Source of the DNA: Mycobacterium sp. IS-1496 | GTDB lineage: Bacteria; Actinomycetota; Actinomycetes; Mycobacteriales; Mycobacteriaceae | DNA length: 64,000 nucleotides | Direction: 5' to 3' | Assembly: GCF_001499995.1 (NCBI RefSeq) | Contig: NZ_LQIU01000016.1 | Coordinates: 21,983-85,982 of the forward strand | Shown: positions 7,359 to 16,045 of the stretch, one piece after another | Position numbering within the stretch: position 1 is the first letter of the stretch | Layout: every line of letters begins with the position of its first letter | The notes under the pieces: generated by a model | What the model saw: only the letters and a program-made list of their open reading frames with translations | The model's database searches: none | What the model was told of the DNA's origin: nothing | Translations under genes and position numbers: made by a program

Positions 7359-9953
7359 GTGGCTGTCGTGGACGACCGTGGTCATCCGGACATGGACGCT
7401 CCTCCGCCCAGCGAGGATTTCGGCCGTCAACCTCCGCACGACGCCGCGGCGGAGCAGGCCGTTCTCGGCGGCATGCTGCTGAGCAAGGACGCGATCGCCG
7501 ACGTGCTCGAACGGCTGCGTCCCGGTGACTTCTACCGGCCGGCACACCAGAACGTCTACGACGCCGTCCTCGACCTGTACGGCCGCGGTGAGCCCGCCGA
7601 TGCGGTGACCGTGGCCGCCGAGCTGGACCGGCGCGGGCTGCTGCGGCGGATCGGCGGGGCGCCGTATCTGCACACGCTGATCTCGACGGTGCCCACGGCG
7701 GCCAACGCCGGCTTCTACGCGGGCATCGTGGCCGAGAAGGCGCTGCTGCGCCGGTTGGTGGAGGCGGGCACCCGCGTCGTGCAGTACGGCTATGCGGGCG
7801 CTGACGGGGCGGACGTGGCCGATGTGGTCGACCGGGCGCAGGCCGAGGTCTACGACGTGGTGGACCGGCGGTCGTCCGAGGACTTCGCGGTGCTGGAGAG
7901 CCTGCTGCAGCCCACGATGGACGAGATCGACGCCATCGCCTCCCAGGGCGGTATCTCGCGCGGTGTGCCAACGGGTTTCACCGAACTCGACGAGCTGACG
8001 AACGGGCTGCATTCGGGGCAGATGATCGTCATCGCGGCACGTCCGGGTATGGGGAAGGCGCTGGCGCTCGACACGCCGCTGCCCACGCCGGACGGCTGGA
8101 CCACCATGGGCGAGGTCGCGGTCGGAGATCTGTTGATCGGTGACGACGGCAAGCCCACCCGGGTGGTCGCGGCGACCGACGTGATGGTCGGCCGGCCCTG
8201 CTATGAGGTCGAGTTCTCCGACGGCACGGTCATCGTCGCGGACGCCGAGCATCAGTGGCTGACGGATACACGAGCGTCACGCAGGTCGGTGCGGGCGGAG
8301 GCTGCGGTACGCACGACCGAGGAGATCGCGGCGACGCTGCGGTGCCAGACCGCAGATCGCCGGCTCAATCACTCGGTCGCCAACGCGGCGGCGCTCCAAT
8401 CGCCCGACCGCGACCTGCTCGTGCCGCCGTACACGCTGGGCGCCTGGTTGGGCGACGGCACCACCGCCGCCGCGCAGATCACCACGGTGGACCCCGAGAT
8501 TCTCATGCGCATCGAGGGGGAGGGGGTCGAGGCACACCAGTCGGCCAGCGCTCCATACCGGTACCAGTTGCGTCTGCCTGCCCCGGAGGCCGTCGCGCCG
8601 CGCAAGTGCGAAGTGTGCGGCACCGAGTTCGTTCCCCAGACGAGGCAGGTGCGTACCTGCGGGCGATCGTGTGGCGGCCGGGCGCGATTCGTGTCCGCGC
8701 CGGTGCCGGCACCCACATGCGAGCGCTGCGGTGGGCGGTCCTGCGGGCTGCGTCTGTGCCAGCGCTGCCACAACGAGGTGGGGACTCTGCAGGGTCGGCT
8801 CCGCACGATCGGCGTACTGGGCGACAAGCACATTACCGCGGACTACCTGCGGGGTTCCGAGTCGCAGCGGCGCGCATTGCTGGCCGGTCTGCTCGACACC
8901 GACGGCACGGTGACCGTTGGCGGCGGTGTCCAGTTCAGTGTGACCAACAAGCGGTTGGCAGCCGATGTCGCTGAGCTGGTCGTCAGCCTCGGGTACCGAT
9001 GCCAAACGTCAGCCAAACGAGTCCACGGCCGGAGCGATGACTCGTCGGTCGCGTACACACTGAACTTCTCCACCGACGACGACGTGTTCGGGTTGAGTCG
9101 AAAGGCGTTGCTGCACAAGGAACGACGTGGCGCCACGAGCACCGTTCGATCGGGGTCGCGGTTCATCGTGGATGTGCGGCCGGTGCCCAGCGTTCCGGTG
9201 CGGTGCGTCGAGGTGGACAATGAGAGCCACATGTACCTGGCAAGCCGGTCGATGGTGCCGACGCACAACTCGACCCTCGGTTTGGATTTCATGCGGTCCT
9301 GCTCGATCAAGAACCAACTACCGAGCGTCATCTTCTCGCTCGAGATGAGCAAGTCCGAGATCGTCATGCGGTTGCTGTCGGCCGAGGCGAAGATCAAGCT
9401 CGCCGACATGCGTTCCGGGCGGATGAGCGACGACGACTGGACACGGTTGGCGCGGCGGATGAGTGAGATCAGCGAGGCGCCGCTCTACATCGACGACTCG
9501 CCGAACCTCACGATGATGGAGATCCGGGCCAAGGCGCGCCGGCTGCATCAGAAGGCCGGGCTGCGGCTCATCGTCATCGACTACCTGCAGCTGATGACGT
9601 CGGGCAAGAAGGTCGAGTCACGCCAGCAGGAAGTGTCGGAGTTCTCCCGAAACATGAAGCTGTTGGCCAAGGAACTCGAGGTTCCGGTGATCGCGATGAG
9701 CCAGCTCAACCGTGGTCCGGAGCAGCGGACGGACAAGAAGCCGATGTTGTCCGACCTCCGTGAGTCGGGTGCGATCGAGCAGGACGCCGACATGGTGATC
9801 CTGCTGCACCGGCCGGACGCCTTCGAGCGGGACGATCCGCGCGGCGGCGAGGCCGACCTCATCGTGGCCAAGCACCGTAACGGCCCGACGAAGACGATCA
9901 CCGTGGCCCACCAGCTGCATCTGTCGCGTTTCGCGAACATGGCCCACGCGTAG
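7359..9953 (+). CDS. dnaB: Replicative DNA helicase DnaB with in-frame intein
   Basis: The precursor is 864 residues; removal of a 404-residue intein leaves a helicase of 460 residues, a normal length. DnaB is the hexameric 5'-3' fork helicase. The N-terminal primase-binding domain (PHDAAAEQAVLGGMLLSKDA) is followed by the RecA-like domain starting near GVPTGFTELDELTNGL. The Walker A loop RPGMGK-ST is interrupted right after its lysine (residue 233), so only the spliced protein can bind ATP. The C-terminal extein carries LRLIVIDYLQLM (Walker B), AMSQLNRGPEQR and the RESGAIEQDADMV segment. A GTG start at 7359 is used. The gene follows the ribosomal operon, as in M. tuberculosis. Confidence 0.97.
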   Translation: MAVVDDRGHPDMDAPPPSEDFGRQPPHDAAAEQAVLGGMLLSKDAIADVLERLRPGDFYRPAHQNVYDAVLDLYGRGEPADAVTVAAELDRRGLLRRIGGAPYLHTLISTVPTAANAGFYAGIVAEKALLRRLVEAGTRVVQYGYAGADGADVADVVDRAQAEVYDVVDRRSSEDFAVLESLLQPTMDEIDAIASQGGISRGVPTGFTELDELTNGLHSGQMIVIAARPGMGKALALDTPLPTPDGWTTMGEVAVGDLLIGDDGKPTRVVAATDVMVGRPCYEVEFSDGTVIVADAEHQWLTDTRASRRSVRAEAAVRTTEEIAATLRCQTADRRLNHSVANAAALQSPDRDLLVPPYTLGAWLGDGTTAAAQITTVDPEILMRIEGEGVEAHQSASAPYRYQLRLPAPEAVAPRKCEVCGTEFVPQTRQVRTCGRSCGGRARFVSAPVPAPTCERCGGRSCGLRLCQRCHNEVGTLQGRLRTIGVLGDKHITADYLRGSESQRRALLAGLLDTDGTVTVGGGVQFSVTNKRLAADVAELVVSLGYRCQTSAKRVHGRSDDSSVAYTLNFSTDDDVFGLSRKALLHKERRGATSTVRSGSRFIVDVRPVPSVPVRCVEVDNESHMYLASRSMVPTHNSTLGLDFMRSCSIKNQLPSVIFSLEMSKSEIVMRLLSAEAKIKLADMRSGRMSDDDWTRLARRMSEISEAPLYIDDSPNLTMMEIRAKARRLHQKAGLRLIVIDYLQLMTSGKKVESRQQEVSEFSRNMKLLAKELEVPVIAMSQLNRGPEQRTDKKPMLSDLRESGAIEQDADMVILLHRPDAFERDDPRGGEADLIVAKHRNGPTKTITVAHQLHLSRFANMAHA
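8058..9269 (+). mobile_element. DnaB intein, class 3 type, with LAGLIDADG endonuclease
   Basis: A 404-residue intein inserted after the P-loop lysine. It begins with Ala instead of Cys/Ser and ends VPTHN before the +1 Ser (codon 9270). A Trp at intein residue 67 (EHQWLT), a Cys in block F at residue 383 (VRCVEVD) and a Thr in block G (THN) form the WCT set known from class 3 inteins such as that of mycobacteriophage Bethlehem DnaB, where the block F cysteine is the first nucleophile. LAGLIDADG motifs are seen at LGAWLGDGTT and LLAGLLDTDGTV. Between them lies an insertion with nine cysteines (8607-8768), arranged like two zinc ribbons. Confidence 0.93.
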
Positions 9954-10232
9954 GGATTCTGTGACTTCCGCCGTGGAACGTGCTCAGAACGCCGAGGTCG
10001 TCTCATTCAGACCATGTGTCGCCCCAACGAGGCGGCGCGCTGCGGTCGGCGCACCTTCCCGGGCGACACGTGTGAAACCCCCCCGCAGAGACACGTTGAC
10101 ACCAGCGCGGCCTGGCATCGTTCGCTCGGTGGAACAACCCCGAGATCGAAGCTTGAGGACCCGCGACGATCGGCGGACCTGTCGGTTTCTGGATTCCGAC
10201 GTCGGCGAGGACGAACCAGACCCGGGATCGTT
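9954..10232. other. Gap between convergent dnaB and TetR gene
   Basis: About 280 bases between the 3' ends of dnaB and the TetR gene. I see no convincing gene, RNA or strong terminator hairpin here. Open frames across it are Arg/Pro-rich and look non-coding. Confidence 0.5.
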
Positions 10233-10952
10233 TTACCTCGAGGCCGCCGGGGACACCTCGTCGGCGACAACCTGCGATGCAGCGCGCAGACCGTCCCAGT
10301 CCCCGCGCCAGCCGAGCAGGTGCACCGCCAGGTCGGCGGTACACCGTGGCTGGTCCGGCGCGCCGAGGCCGTCGGCGCGCAGGTTCGGCAGACTCTCCAC
10401 CAGACGGAACACCGCGTCGGCGTCACAACCGACGTCCAGCGTGCCGGGGGCGGGTGGCGCCGTGTCGATCACCCGATGCGACAACCGACGGTAGGCCTCC
10501 CGCAATTGGGCCCGCTGGCTGTGGAATTGGCCGAACTGCGGGTCGCGAACCTCCGGCAGCAGGTACAGGATGCCCAAGTTCCACGGGCTGTCCCACAACA
10601 GTCGGCAATCCAGGTAACTCAGCGCGTGCAGCAGGACCACCGGCGGTTCGGGTCGATCGCTGAGCCGGTGCGCCGCGGTCAGTGAGGACATCACGGTGCC
10701 GCTCAGCAGCGCAGCCAGGATGTCGTTCTTGGTGCGGAAATGGTGGTACAGCGAAGCCTGCCGGATCCCCACCGCCTCGGCGATCTGCCGCGTCGTCGTG
10801 GCCGCGACTCCCAGGGTGGTGAACAGTTCGGCGGCCGCGTCCAACACCTCGTCGCGGGCGGTGTCACCCGGTCTCTTACGACGCTCGAGCCGGGGCCGGC
10901 CGCTCGCGGTGGTGCGCACGGGTCGATCCTGCCAGTCCGGCAGGCTCGACAC
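10233..10952 (-). CDS. TetR-family regulator, last gene of the guanidine operon
   Basis: A 239-residue TetR-family protein. The DNA-binding helix-turn-helix near residues 30-75 reads LDAAAELFTTLGVAATTTRQ and then GIRQASLYHHFRTKNDILAAL, a typical TetR_N domain. The C-terminal ligand domain is not assignable to a subfamily. The start is uncertain: the GTG at 10952 has only a distant GAGG, but no better codon is visible before the symporter stop 29 bases upstream. Lying on the same strand at the end of the seven-gene operon, it most likely autoregulates it. The two palindromes at 21211 and 21306 are candidate binding sites (inference). Confidence 0.85.
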   Translation of the reverse strand: MSSLPDWQDRPVRTTASGRPRLERRKRPGDTARDEVLDAAAELFTTLGVAATTTRQIAEAVGIRQASLYHHFRTKNDILAALLSGTVMSSLTAAHRLSDRPEPPVVLLHALSYLDCRLLWDSPWNLGILYLLPEVRDPQFGQFHSQRAQLREAYRRLSHRVIDTAPPAPGTLDVGCDADAVFRLVESLPNLRADGLGAPDQPRCTADLAVHLLGWRGDWDGLRAASQVVADEVSPAASR

Positions 10953-10981
10953 GTGCGCAACCGTGACCTCGTGCCGGGCGC

Positions 10982-12469
10982 TCAGGATCGCGCCGCGGTC
11001 AGTACCTCGGGCGCCGGTGCCGGCTCGACTTCCTCGGCGAGGGAGACCGGCCGCGGCGTCACCGCGGCAACCACCAGGTACGCGATCAGGGAGGCGGCAC
11101 CGGCCAGCAGGGTGCTCCACCCGTCTACCGCCGTGCTCATCCATTCGTTGGCGATGTAGAACAGCGTGTTGTCGACGCCGTAGATGGTCGGGGTGAGCAC
11201 GAAGAAGGTCATCCGCACCCCGATACCGACGAGGATCGCTGCCCACACCGCCGCCGCCCCGCCACGCGACCAGTAGAGGCCGAGGATGAACGGCACCACC
11301 AGGCTGGCCAGCAGCAGGTCGAAGGCCAGGGTCAACAGGATGCCGGTCTGCGGCACCCGCAGTGCCACGACGGCAGCCAGCACCGCCATCGGCAGTGTGG
11401 CCCACCGGGTGGCCTTCAGCACCCGCGGTGTCATGATCACCGCGTCGGCGTCGATGCGGAAGATGTTGCGTATCAACACCGCTGCTGTTGACAACAGGAT
11501 GCCGCTGATGGTGGTCAGCGTTGCGGCCAGCAGGCCGGAGATCACCACGATGGCCAGCCACGAGGGTGCGTACTGGCCCAGCAAGGTGTAGAGGATCGGT
11601 CCGTCAGCGGCGGCGTCGCCGACGATGCTGACCGCTGCCAGTGCCACGAACGACAGCGGGATGCACAACATCAACAGGCCGGCCGCGGCGGCGAAGCAGG
11701 CCTTCTGGGCACCCCCGGGGGTACGCGCGGAGAACACCCGTTGCATGAGATCGATGGCGACCAGATTGCCCAAGCCGAGCGCGATGATGGTCGCCCAGTT
11801 GATGACCGCGCCGGAGTCACTGGAGGTCAGCTGGGCCAGATCACCGGCGCCCATGCCCTCGGGGGCGCTGAATCCGTGGGTGGAGGCAACCCAGATCACC
11901 AGCGAGACAACACCGATGACGTTGACCAGCACGCACGCCACCCCGGTGTAGACCGAGGCGAACATGCCCCCGCTGATGGTGTAGAGCAACGCCAAGGGGA
12001 CCGTGAGCAGAATGCCGAAGGCGTAGGAGACACTCAGGAAGCGTTCGAGCAGGAATCCGACGGCGACCAGGTTGCCGGCCAGCAGGATGATGAAGCTGGC
12101 GATGGTCAGGAAGGACGAGGCGACCTCGGTGCTGCGACCGAAGCGGTTGCGGAAGTACTCGGGCAGCGTCACCACGTCGGCCGCCCGCATGCGCTTGGCG
12201 AAGAACAGCCCCATCAGCACCAGGCACAGGGCCAGGCCGATCGGCAGCGCCGCACCGGCCCAGAAGCCGAACGCCGCCGACAGGTCGGCATTGCCGATCG
12301 TGGCGTTGGAGTCGACGGGCTGGGCGATCAGGACCGCGGTGACGAGCACGGCGGGCAACGCGCGCCCGGCGACCAGATAGTTCGAGCAGTCGCCGCGCAC
12401 TCGACGCGCGGACACGACGCCGCTGATGGTGAGAATGAGCAGGAATATGGCAACGCCGGTGATGATCAT
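10982..12469 (-). CDS. Sodium:solute symporter family transporter
   Basis: About 495 residues with around thirteen hydrophobic segments and SSS-family features: the early GDCSNYLVAGRALP region (comparable to the D-F--AGR motif of these proteins), then MRAADVVTLPEYFRNRFGRS. The ATG at 12469 is chosen because GGAG sits six bases upstream; an in-frame ATG at 12481 would add four residues. The family imports solutes such as proline, pantothenate, urea and amino acids using sodium. The substrate here is unknown. The operon context suggests a guanidino compound, guanidine or a related nitrogen source, which is inference. Confidence 0.85.
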   Translation of the reverse strand: MIITGVAIFLLILTISGVVSARRVRGDCSNYLVAGRALPAVLVTAVLIAQPVDSNATIGNADLSAAFGFWAGAALPIGLALCLVLMGLFFAKRMRAADVVTLPEYFRNRFGRSTEVASSFLTIASFIILLAGNLVAVGFLLERFLSVSYAFGILLTVPLALLYTISGGMFASVYTGVACVLVNVIGVVSLVIWVASTHGFSAPEGMGAGDLAQLTSSDSGAVINWATIIALGLGNLVAIDLMQRVFSARTPGGAQKACFAAAAGLLMLCIPLSFVALAAVSIVGDAAADGPILYTLLGQYAPSWLAIVVISGLLAATLTTISGILLSTAAVLIRNIFRIDADAVIMTPRVLKATRWATLPMAVLAAVVALRVPQTGILLTLAFDLLLASLVVPFILGLYWSRGGAAAVWAAILVGIGVRMTFFVLTPTIYGVDNTLFYIANEWMSTAVDGWSTLLAGAASLIAYLVVAAVTPRPVSLAEEVEPAPAPEVLTAARS

Positions 12470-12557
12470 GGCGGACTCCATCGGGGGAGTAGGAGTTATC
12501 AGGGAGTCCCGGCGACATTGCCGGAGAAAGAGTTCGGATCCGCGTCGGTGCGGTGAC

Positions 12558-13586
12558 TCAGCCGGCGATCAGGGCCTTTCGGCCGAATGTCGCCAGGGGA
12601 TGGGCGCCCTCGGGCAGTGTCACCTCCCCCCGGGCGAGGCGCTCTTGCAGGTAGCGGAAGCTCTGCGCGGTCTGCGCGAAGAGATGCTCGCCGGCGATCA
12701 CCGGGCTGCGGGCGGGTGCGCCGTCGCCGACGAACGCCGGCAGCGGCGCCACCTCGGTGTCGTCATCGACGTTGACGAACAGCGGGAAGGAGTAGCGCTC
12801 CTGCGTCACCTTGCGGACCCGGTGGGTGGTGGCGACGAACTCGCCGTTGGTCCAGATCTCCAGCAGGTCACCGATGTTGAGCACGAATGCCTCCTCGATG
12901 AGCGGAACGTCGATCCAGTCGCCGGCGGCGTTGAGGACCTCCAGACCGGGAGCGGTGGGGCGCAGCAGGGTGAAGCACTCGTAATCGGTGTGCGCACCGA
13001 TACCCGGCCGGTCTGCGGCCATGGGGTCGTACGGGTAGTGGATCAACCGCAGCTGCGAGGGCGGGGCGGTGACGTATCGGTCGAAGCGGTCACCCGGTTC
13101 GCCCAGCGCCAGCGCGAAGGCCCGCAGCAATCGCCGGGAGAGCGCGAAAACAGCGTCATACCATGCTGTTACGGCCTCCCGGAATCCGGGCAACTCGGGC
13201 CATTGGTTCGGTCCGAGCAATGGATGGCCGGCCAGATAGCGCGGATCGTCGGCGGGCAGCTCAACCGACAGGTCGAAGGCCTCCTTGGCGTCCACGGTGC
13301 CCGAGGCGAACACCTCCTCGCCGGGTGGGACATAGCCGCGATGGTTGCTGGACAGCCCGATGTAGACCTTGCGCTTCTCCTCCTCGGGGAGTGCGAAGAA
13401 GGCGCGGGTGTGGTGCAGCAGATCGGCGTACAGGTGCGGGTCGATACCGTGCCCGACGACCTGGGCGAACCCGACGCGGCGGGCTGCGTCACCGAGCGCG
13501 GCGACGGCATCGTGGTAGCTGGGGTCGGTCTCGTCGAGCAGCGCCGAAATGTCCAGCACGGGAACGTTGGTGAAATCAGCAGTCAT
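12558..13586 (-). CDS. Fe(II)/2-oxoglutarate-dependent oxygenase, isopenicillin N synthase-like
   Basis: A 342-residue non-heme iron oxygenase. It begins VPVLDISALL and has the DIOX_N-like segment GFAQVVGHGI. The iron ligands are visible as HTD in GIGAHTDYECFTLL and the distal His in VATTHRVRKV. The RYSFPLFVN segment supplies the RxS pair that binds 2-oxoglutarate. Members of this superfamily include the ethylene-forming enzyme and homoarginine/arginine hydroxylases that release guanidine after hydroxylation. The start of this gene lies 2 bases from the allophanate hydrolase stop, inside an operon for guanidine breakdown. A guanidine-releasing hydroxylase is therefore a strong but untested guess; a role in modifying another substrate cannot be excluded. 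Confidence 0.88.
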   Translation of the reverse strand: MTADFTNVPVLDISALLDETDPSYHDAVAALGDAARRVGFAQVVGHGIDPHLYADLLHHTRAFFALPEEEKRKVYIGLSSNHRGYVPPGEEVFASGTVDAKEAFDLSVELPADDPRYLAGHPLLGPNQWPELPGFREAVTAWYDAVFALSRRLLRAFALALGEPGDRFDRYVTAPPSQLRLIHYPYDPMAADRPGIGAHTDYECFTLLRPTAPGLEVLNAAGDWIDVPLIEEAFVLNIGDLLEIWTNGEFVATTHRVRKVTQERYSFPLFVNVDDDTEVAPLPAFVGDGAPARSPVIAGEHLFAQTAQSFRYLQERLARGEVTLPEGAHPLATFGRKALIAG

Positions 13587-13588
13587 CG

Positions 13589-16045
13589 TCAGTCCTGGAG
13601 TGCGAGTGCATGGTCGAGGGTGGTCACGGTCCAGTTCCGCCGGGCGTTCGCACCCGACCGGTCCCGGTCGGAGGTGCTCACCCGAGTGGCGCCGAGGTCG
13701 GGGGCCAGGTCGTCACCGACCCGGAACGGCAGTGTCGACCTGGTGATGCGCCAGCCGGTTTCGTCGATCACACCGAGCGAGATCTCCACATCCAGCAGCG
13801 CGCGGGCATCGTCGAGTTCGGCTGCGGCGACGGCCTCGGCCAGCGAGTCGGCTTCCAGGTCCACGCCACGTCCGCGCGCGTAACCGAAATGATCCCCAAC
13901 CCGTAGCAGCATGCCGTAGCGACCCGCCTCGTCGCGCAGCCACAGCTCGACGGCGGGCCCGTGGATGCGCCGGGCCGACCAGTCCTCGTGGTAGTCGCGG
14001 CCGATGCCGGTCTCGACCAGGACATCACCGGCCAGATGGAGGCGGCCACGGTCGGGCAGGACTTCGGCCGGATGCAGATCGATCTCACGCTGCCATGTCC
14101 AGGTCCCGTCGTCGGCGACCAGGCGGCCGGCGAAGCCCTGCTGAGCGCACAGCGCGGCCAGGTCGGCACGGGTCAGGGTGTCCAGCGAGGTACCGGCGAT
14201 CACCGGCATGTCCGCGGGCGTACGCAGGTCGATGTACAGGTCACCGGCCTGCAGCCACTCGACATCGCCGCTCACGTCAACAGGACTGCCGGGCAACGCG
14301 ATTGCGCTTCGACGCCAGCTGCGATACCTCACATCGGACCAGGTCGCCGCAGGGCCCGGGGTCACCCGGCGCAGGTATCCGGGCCAGTCGCCGTGGTGGG
14401 TGATGTCGGTGCCGGACTGCCAGGCCTGCAGGCTGCACCCGAAGCCGACCACCTCGGAACCGTCCGCGAGCTCAACCCGCCCCAGCGCCATCGGCGCCGG
14501 CAGCTCGGCCAGGAAGTCACCGAGCATCGCCGTACCGATGAGCCACAGCTCTCCGCCGATGACGGTGCCCTCACCCGCACAGACCCGCACCAGCCCGGGC
14601 TTCGGCGGATCGGTGTCCAGCCGGGCCAACCGATAATGCGGTGCGGTACGTACGGGTCCGATCCAGCGGGCTCCGCGGTCGTCGAGCTGCCAAGCCAATG
14701 GCTGCCCGCGCAGATGGGCGCCCACCACCAGTAGCCGCGTGGTGTCCAGCCCGGCGCGCGACGGCCAGGACGCATCCGAAGCCGGTGACTGTGTCAGCAG
14801 CCGCGCGATATCCATGGCCACGGCATCGTGGCCGGCACGCGCTACCACGCTGACACCGAATTGCGCTCCGACGGAATCGGCTCCGGCCGGAATGGCGACG
14901 GCGCACAGGTCCATCAGATTGCAGAAGTTGGTATAGGTGCCCAGCCGGGAATTGACCCCCACGGGGTCGGCGGCGACCTCCGCAATCGTCGGATGCTCGG
15001 TGGTCGTGGGAACAAGCAGTGCATGGCAGCCATCGAGTCCGGCCATCGCGACGGCGGTCATCTCGGCCAGCCGGGTGCGGTCGTGCAGCAGCCGGGTCGC
15101 CGGAACCGAACCGGCCGCCCCGATGATGGTCGCGACGGTCGGGTCCAGATCCGCCGCACCGCGGTGGCCGTCGATGAAGGCACCCACGGCCTCGTGCCGT
15201 TCGGCGACCAGGCCACCGTCGTAGAGCAGCCGGGCCGCCTCCAGGAAGGGGTCCAGATCGATCTCGACCAGTTCGACTGCGTTGCCCGCCAATCGTTCAC
15301 GTGCGGTCCGGAACAGTTGCGACCACTCCGGCGACAATCCGGGCAGCGTGCGCGGCACCGCGACCCTGGTGGCCGGCGGAGCCGCCAGCGGAGCATCCGG
15401 CGGGAACTCCCTGGCACCCCCGGCGATGACCCCCATGGCGGCATCGGCGGTGTCGAGGTCGCGGGCGAACACGGTCACGCAGTCATACGACCGGCAGGCC
15501 GGCACCACGCCGTCGGTAGGCACCACCCCGAGTGTCGGCTTGATCCCGACAATGGCCTGCAGGGCGGCCGGCACCCGGCCGGACCCGGCGGTGTCGGTGC
15601 CCAGGGCGATGTCGACCAATCCGAGGGCGACGGCCACCGCCGATCCGGAACTGGAGCCGCCCGAGATGTATTCGGGCCGACGCGAATCGCGTACCGCACC
15701 ATAGGGGCTGCGGGTGCCGACCAGGCCGGTGGCGAACTGGTCCAGGTTGGTCGCCCCGATGATCACGGCGCCGGCGGCGCGCAGCCGGGCCACCGCCGTC
15801 GCGTCGGTGGCTGCCGGACCATCGGAGTAGCTGGGGCATGCCGCGGTGGTGGCGATGCCGGCGACGTCGATGTTGTTCTTCACCGCCGCGACCATCCCGG
15901 CCAGCGGCAGATTCGGACCGGCATCGTCCACGGCCCGCGCGTCGGCAAGCGCATCGGTCAACGGCCGCAGGGTGATCCAGATCTGCGGACGGTCGGCGGC
16001 CTCGATGGCGGCGTAGGCCGCGCGGACCCGATCGGCGGCTCTCAC
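13589..16045 (-). CDS. atzF: Allophanate hydrolase with extra C-terminal domain
   Basis: An 818-residue protein. Residues 1 to about 430 form an amidase-signature domain: the catalytic Lys in AAVKNNIDVAG, the Gly/Ser-rich SGGSSSGSAVAVA, and the nucleophile region GTDTAGSGRVPAA. A second domain ends near residue 553 (LGDFLAELPAPMALGRVELA, then VVGFGCSLQAW), like the C-terminal domain of AtzF/DUR1. Together these convert allophanate to ammonia and CO2. The remaining roughly 265 residues (WSDVRYRSWRRS, then VEWLQAGDLYIDLRTP and RDYHEDW) are not part of normal allophanate hydrolases, which are about 600 residues; I do not recognise a named family. The start is a GTG overlapping the carboxylase stop (GTGA). 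Confidence 0.9.
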   Translation of the reverse strand: MRAADRVRAAYAAIEAADRPQIWITLRPLTDALADARAVDDAGPNLPLAGMVAAVKNNIDVAGIATTAACPSYSDGPAATDATAVARLRAAGAVIIGATNLDQFATGLVGTRSPYGAVRDSRRPEYISGGSSSGSAVAVALGLVDIALGTDTAGSGRVPAALQAIVGIKPTLGVVPTDGVVPACRSYDCVTVFARDLDTADAAMGVIAGGAREFPPDAPLAAPPATRVAVPRTLPGLSPEWSQLFRTARERLAGNAVELVEIDLDPFLEAARLLYDGGLVAERHEAVGAFIDGHRGAADLDPTVATIIGAAGSVPATRLLHDRTRLAEMTAVAMAGLDGCHALLVPTTTEHPTIAEVAADPVGVNSRLGTYTNFCNLMDLCAVAIPAGADSVGAQFGVSVVARAGHDAVAMDIARLLTQSPASDASWPSRAGLDTTRLLVVGAHLRGQPLAWQLDDRGARWIGPVRTAPHYRLARLDTDPPKPGLVRVCAGEGTVIGGELWLIGTAMLGDFLAELPAPMALGRVELADGSEVVGFGCSLQAWQSGTDITHHGDWPGYLRRVTPGPAATWSDVRYRSWRRSAIALPGSPVDVSGDVEWLQAGDLYIDLRTPADMPVIAGTSLDTLTRADLAALCAQQGFAGRLVADDGTWTWQREIDLHPAEVLPDRGRLHLAGDVLVETGIGRDYHEDWSARRIHGPAVELWLRDEAGRYGMLLRVGDHFGYARGRGVDLEADSLAEAVAAAELDDARALLDVEISLGVIDETGWRITRSTLPFRVGDDLAPDLGATRVSTSDRDRSGANARRNWTVTTLDHALALQD

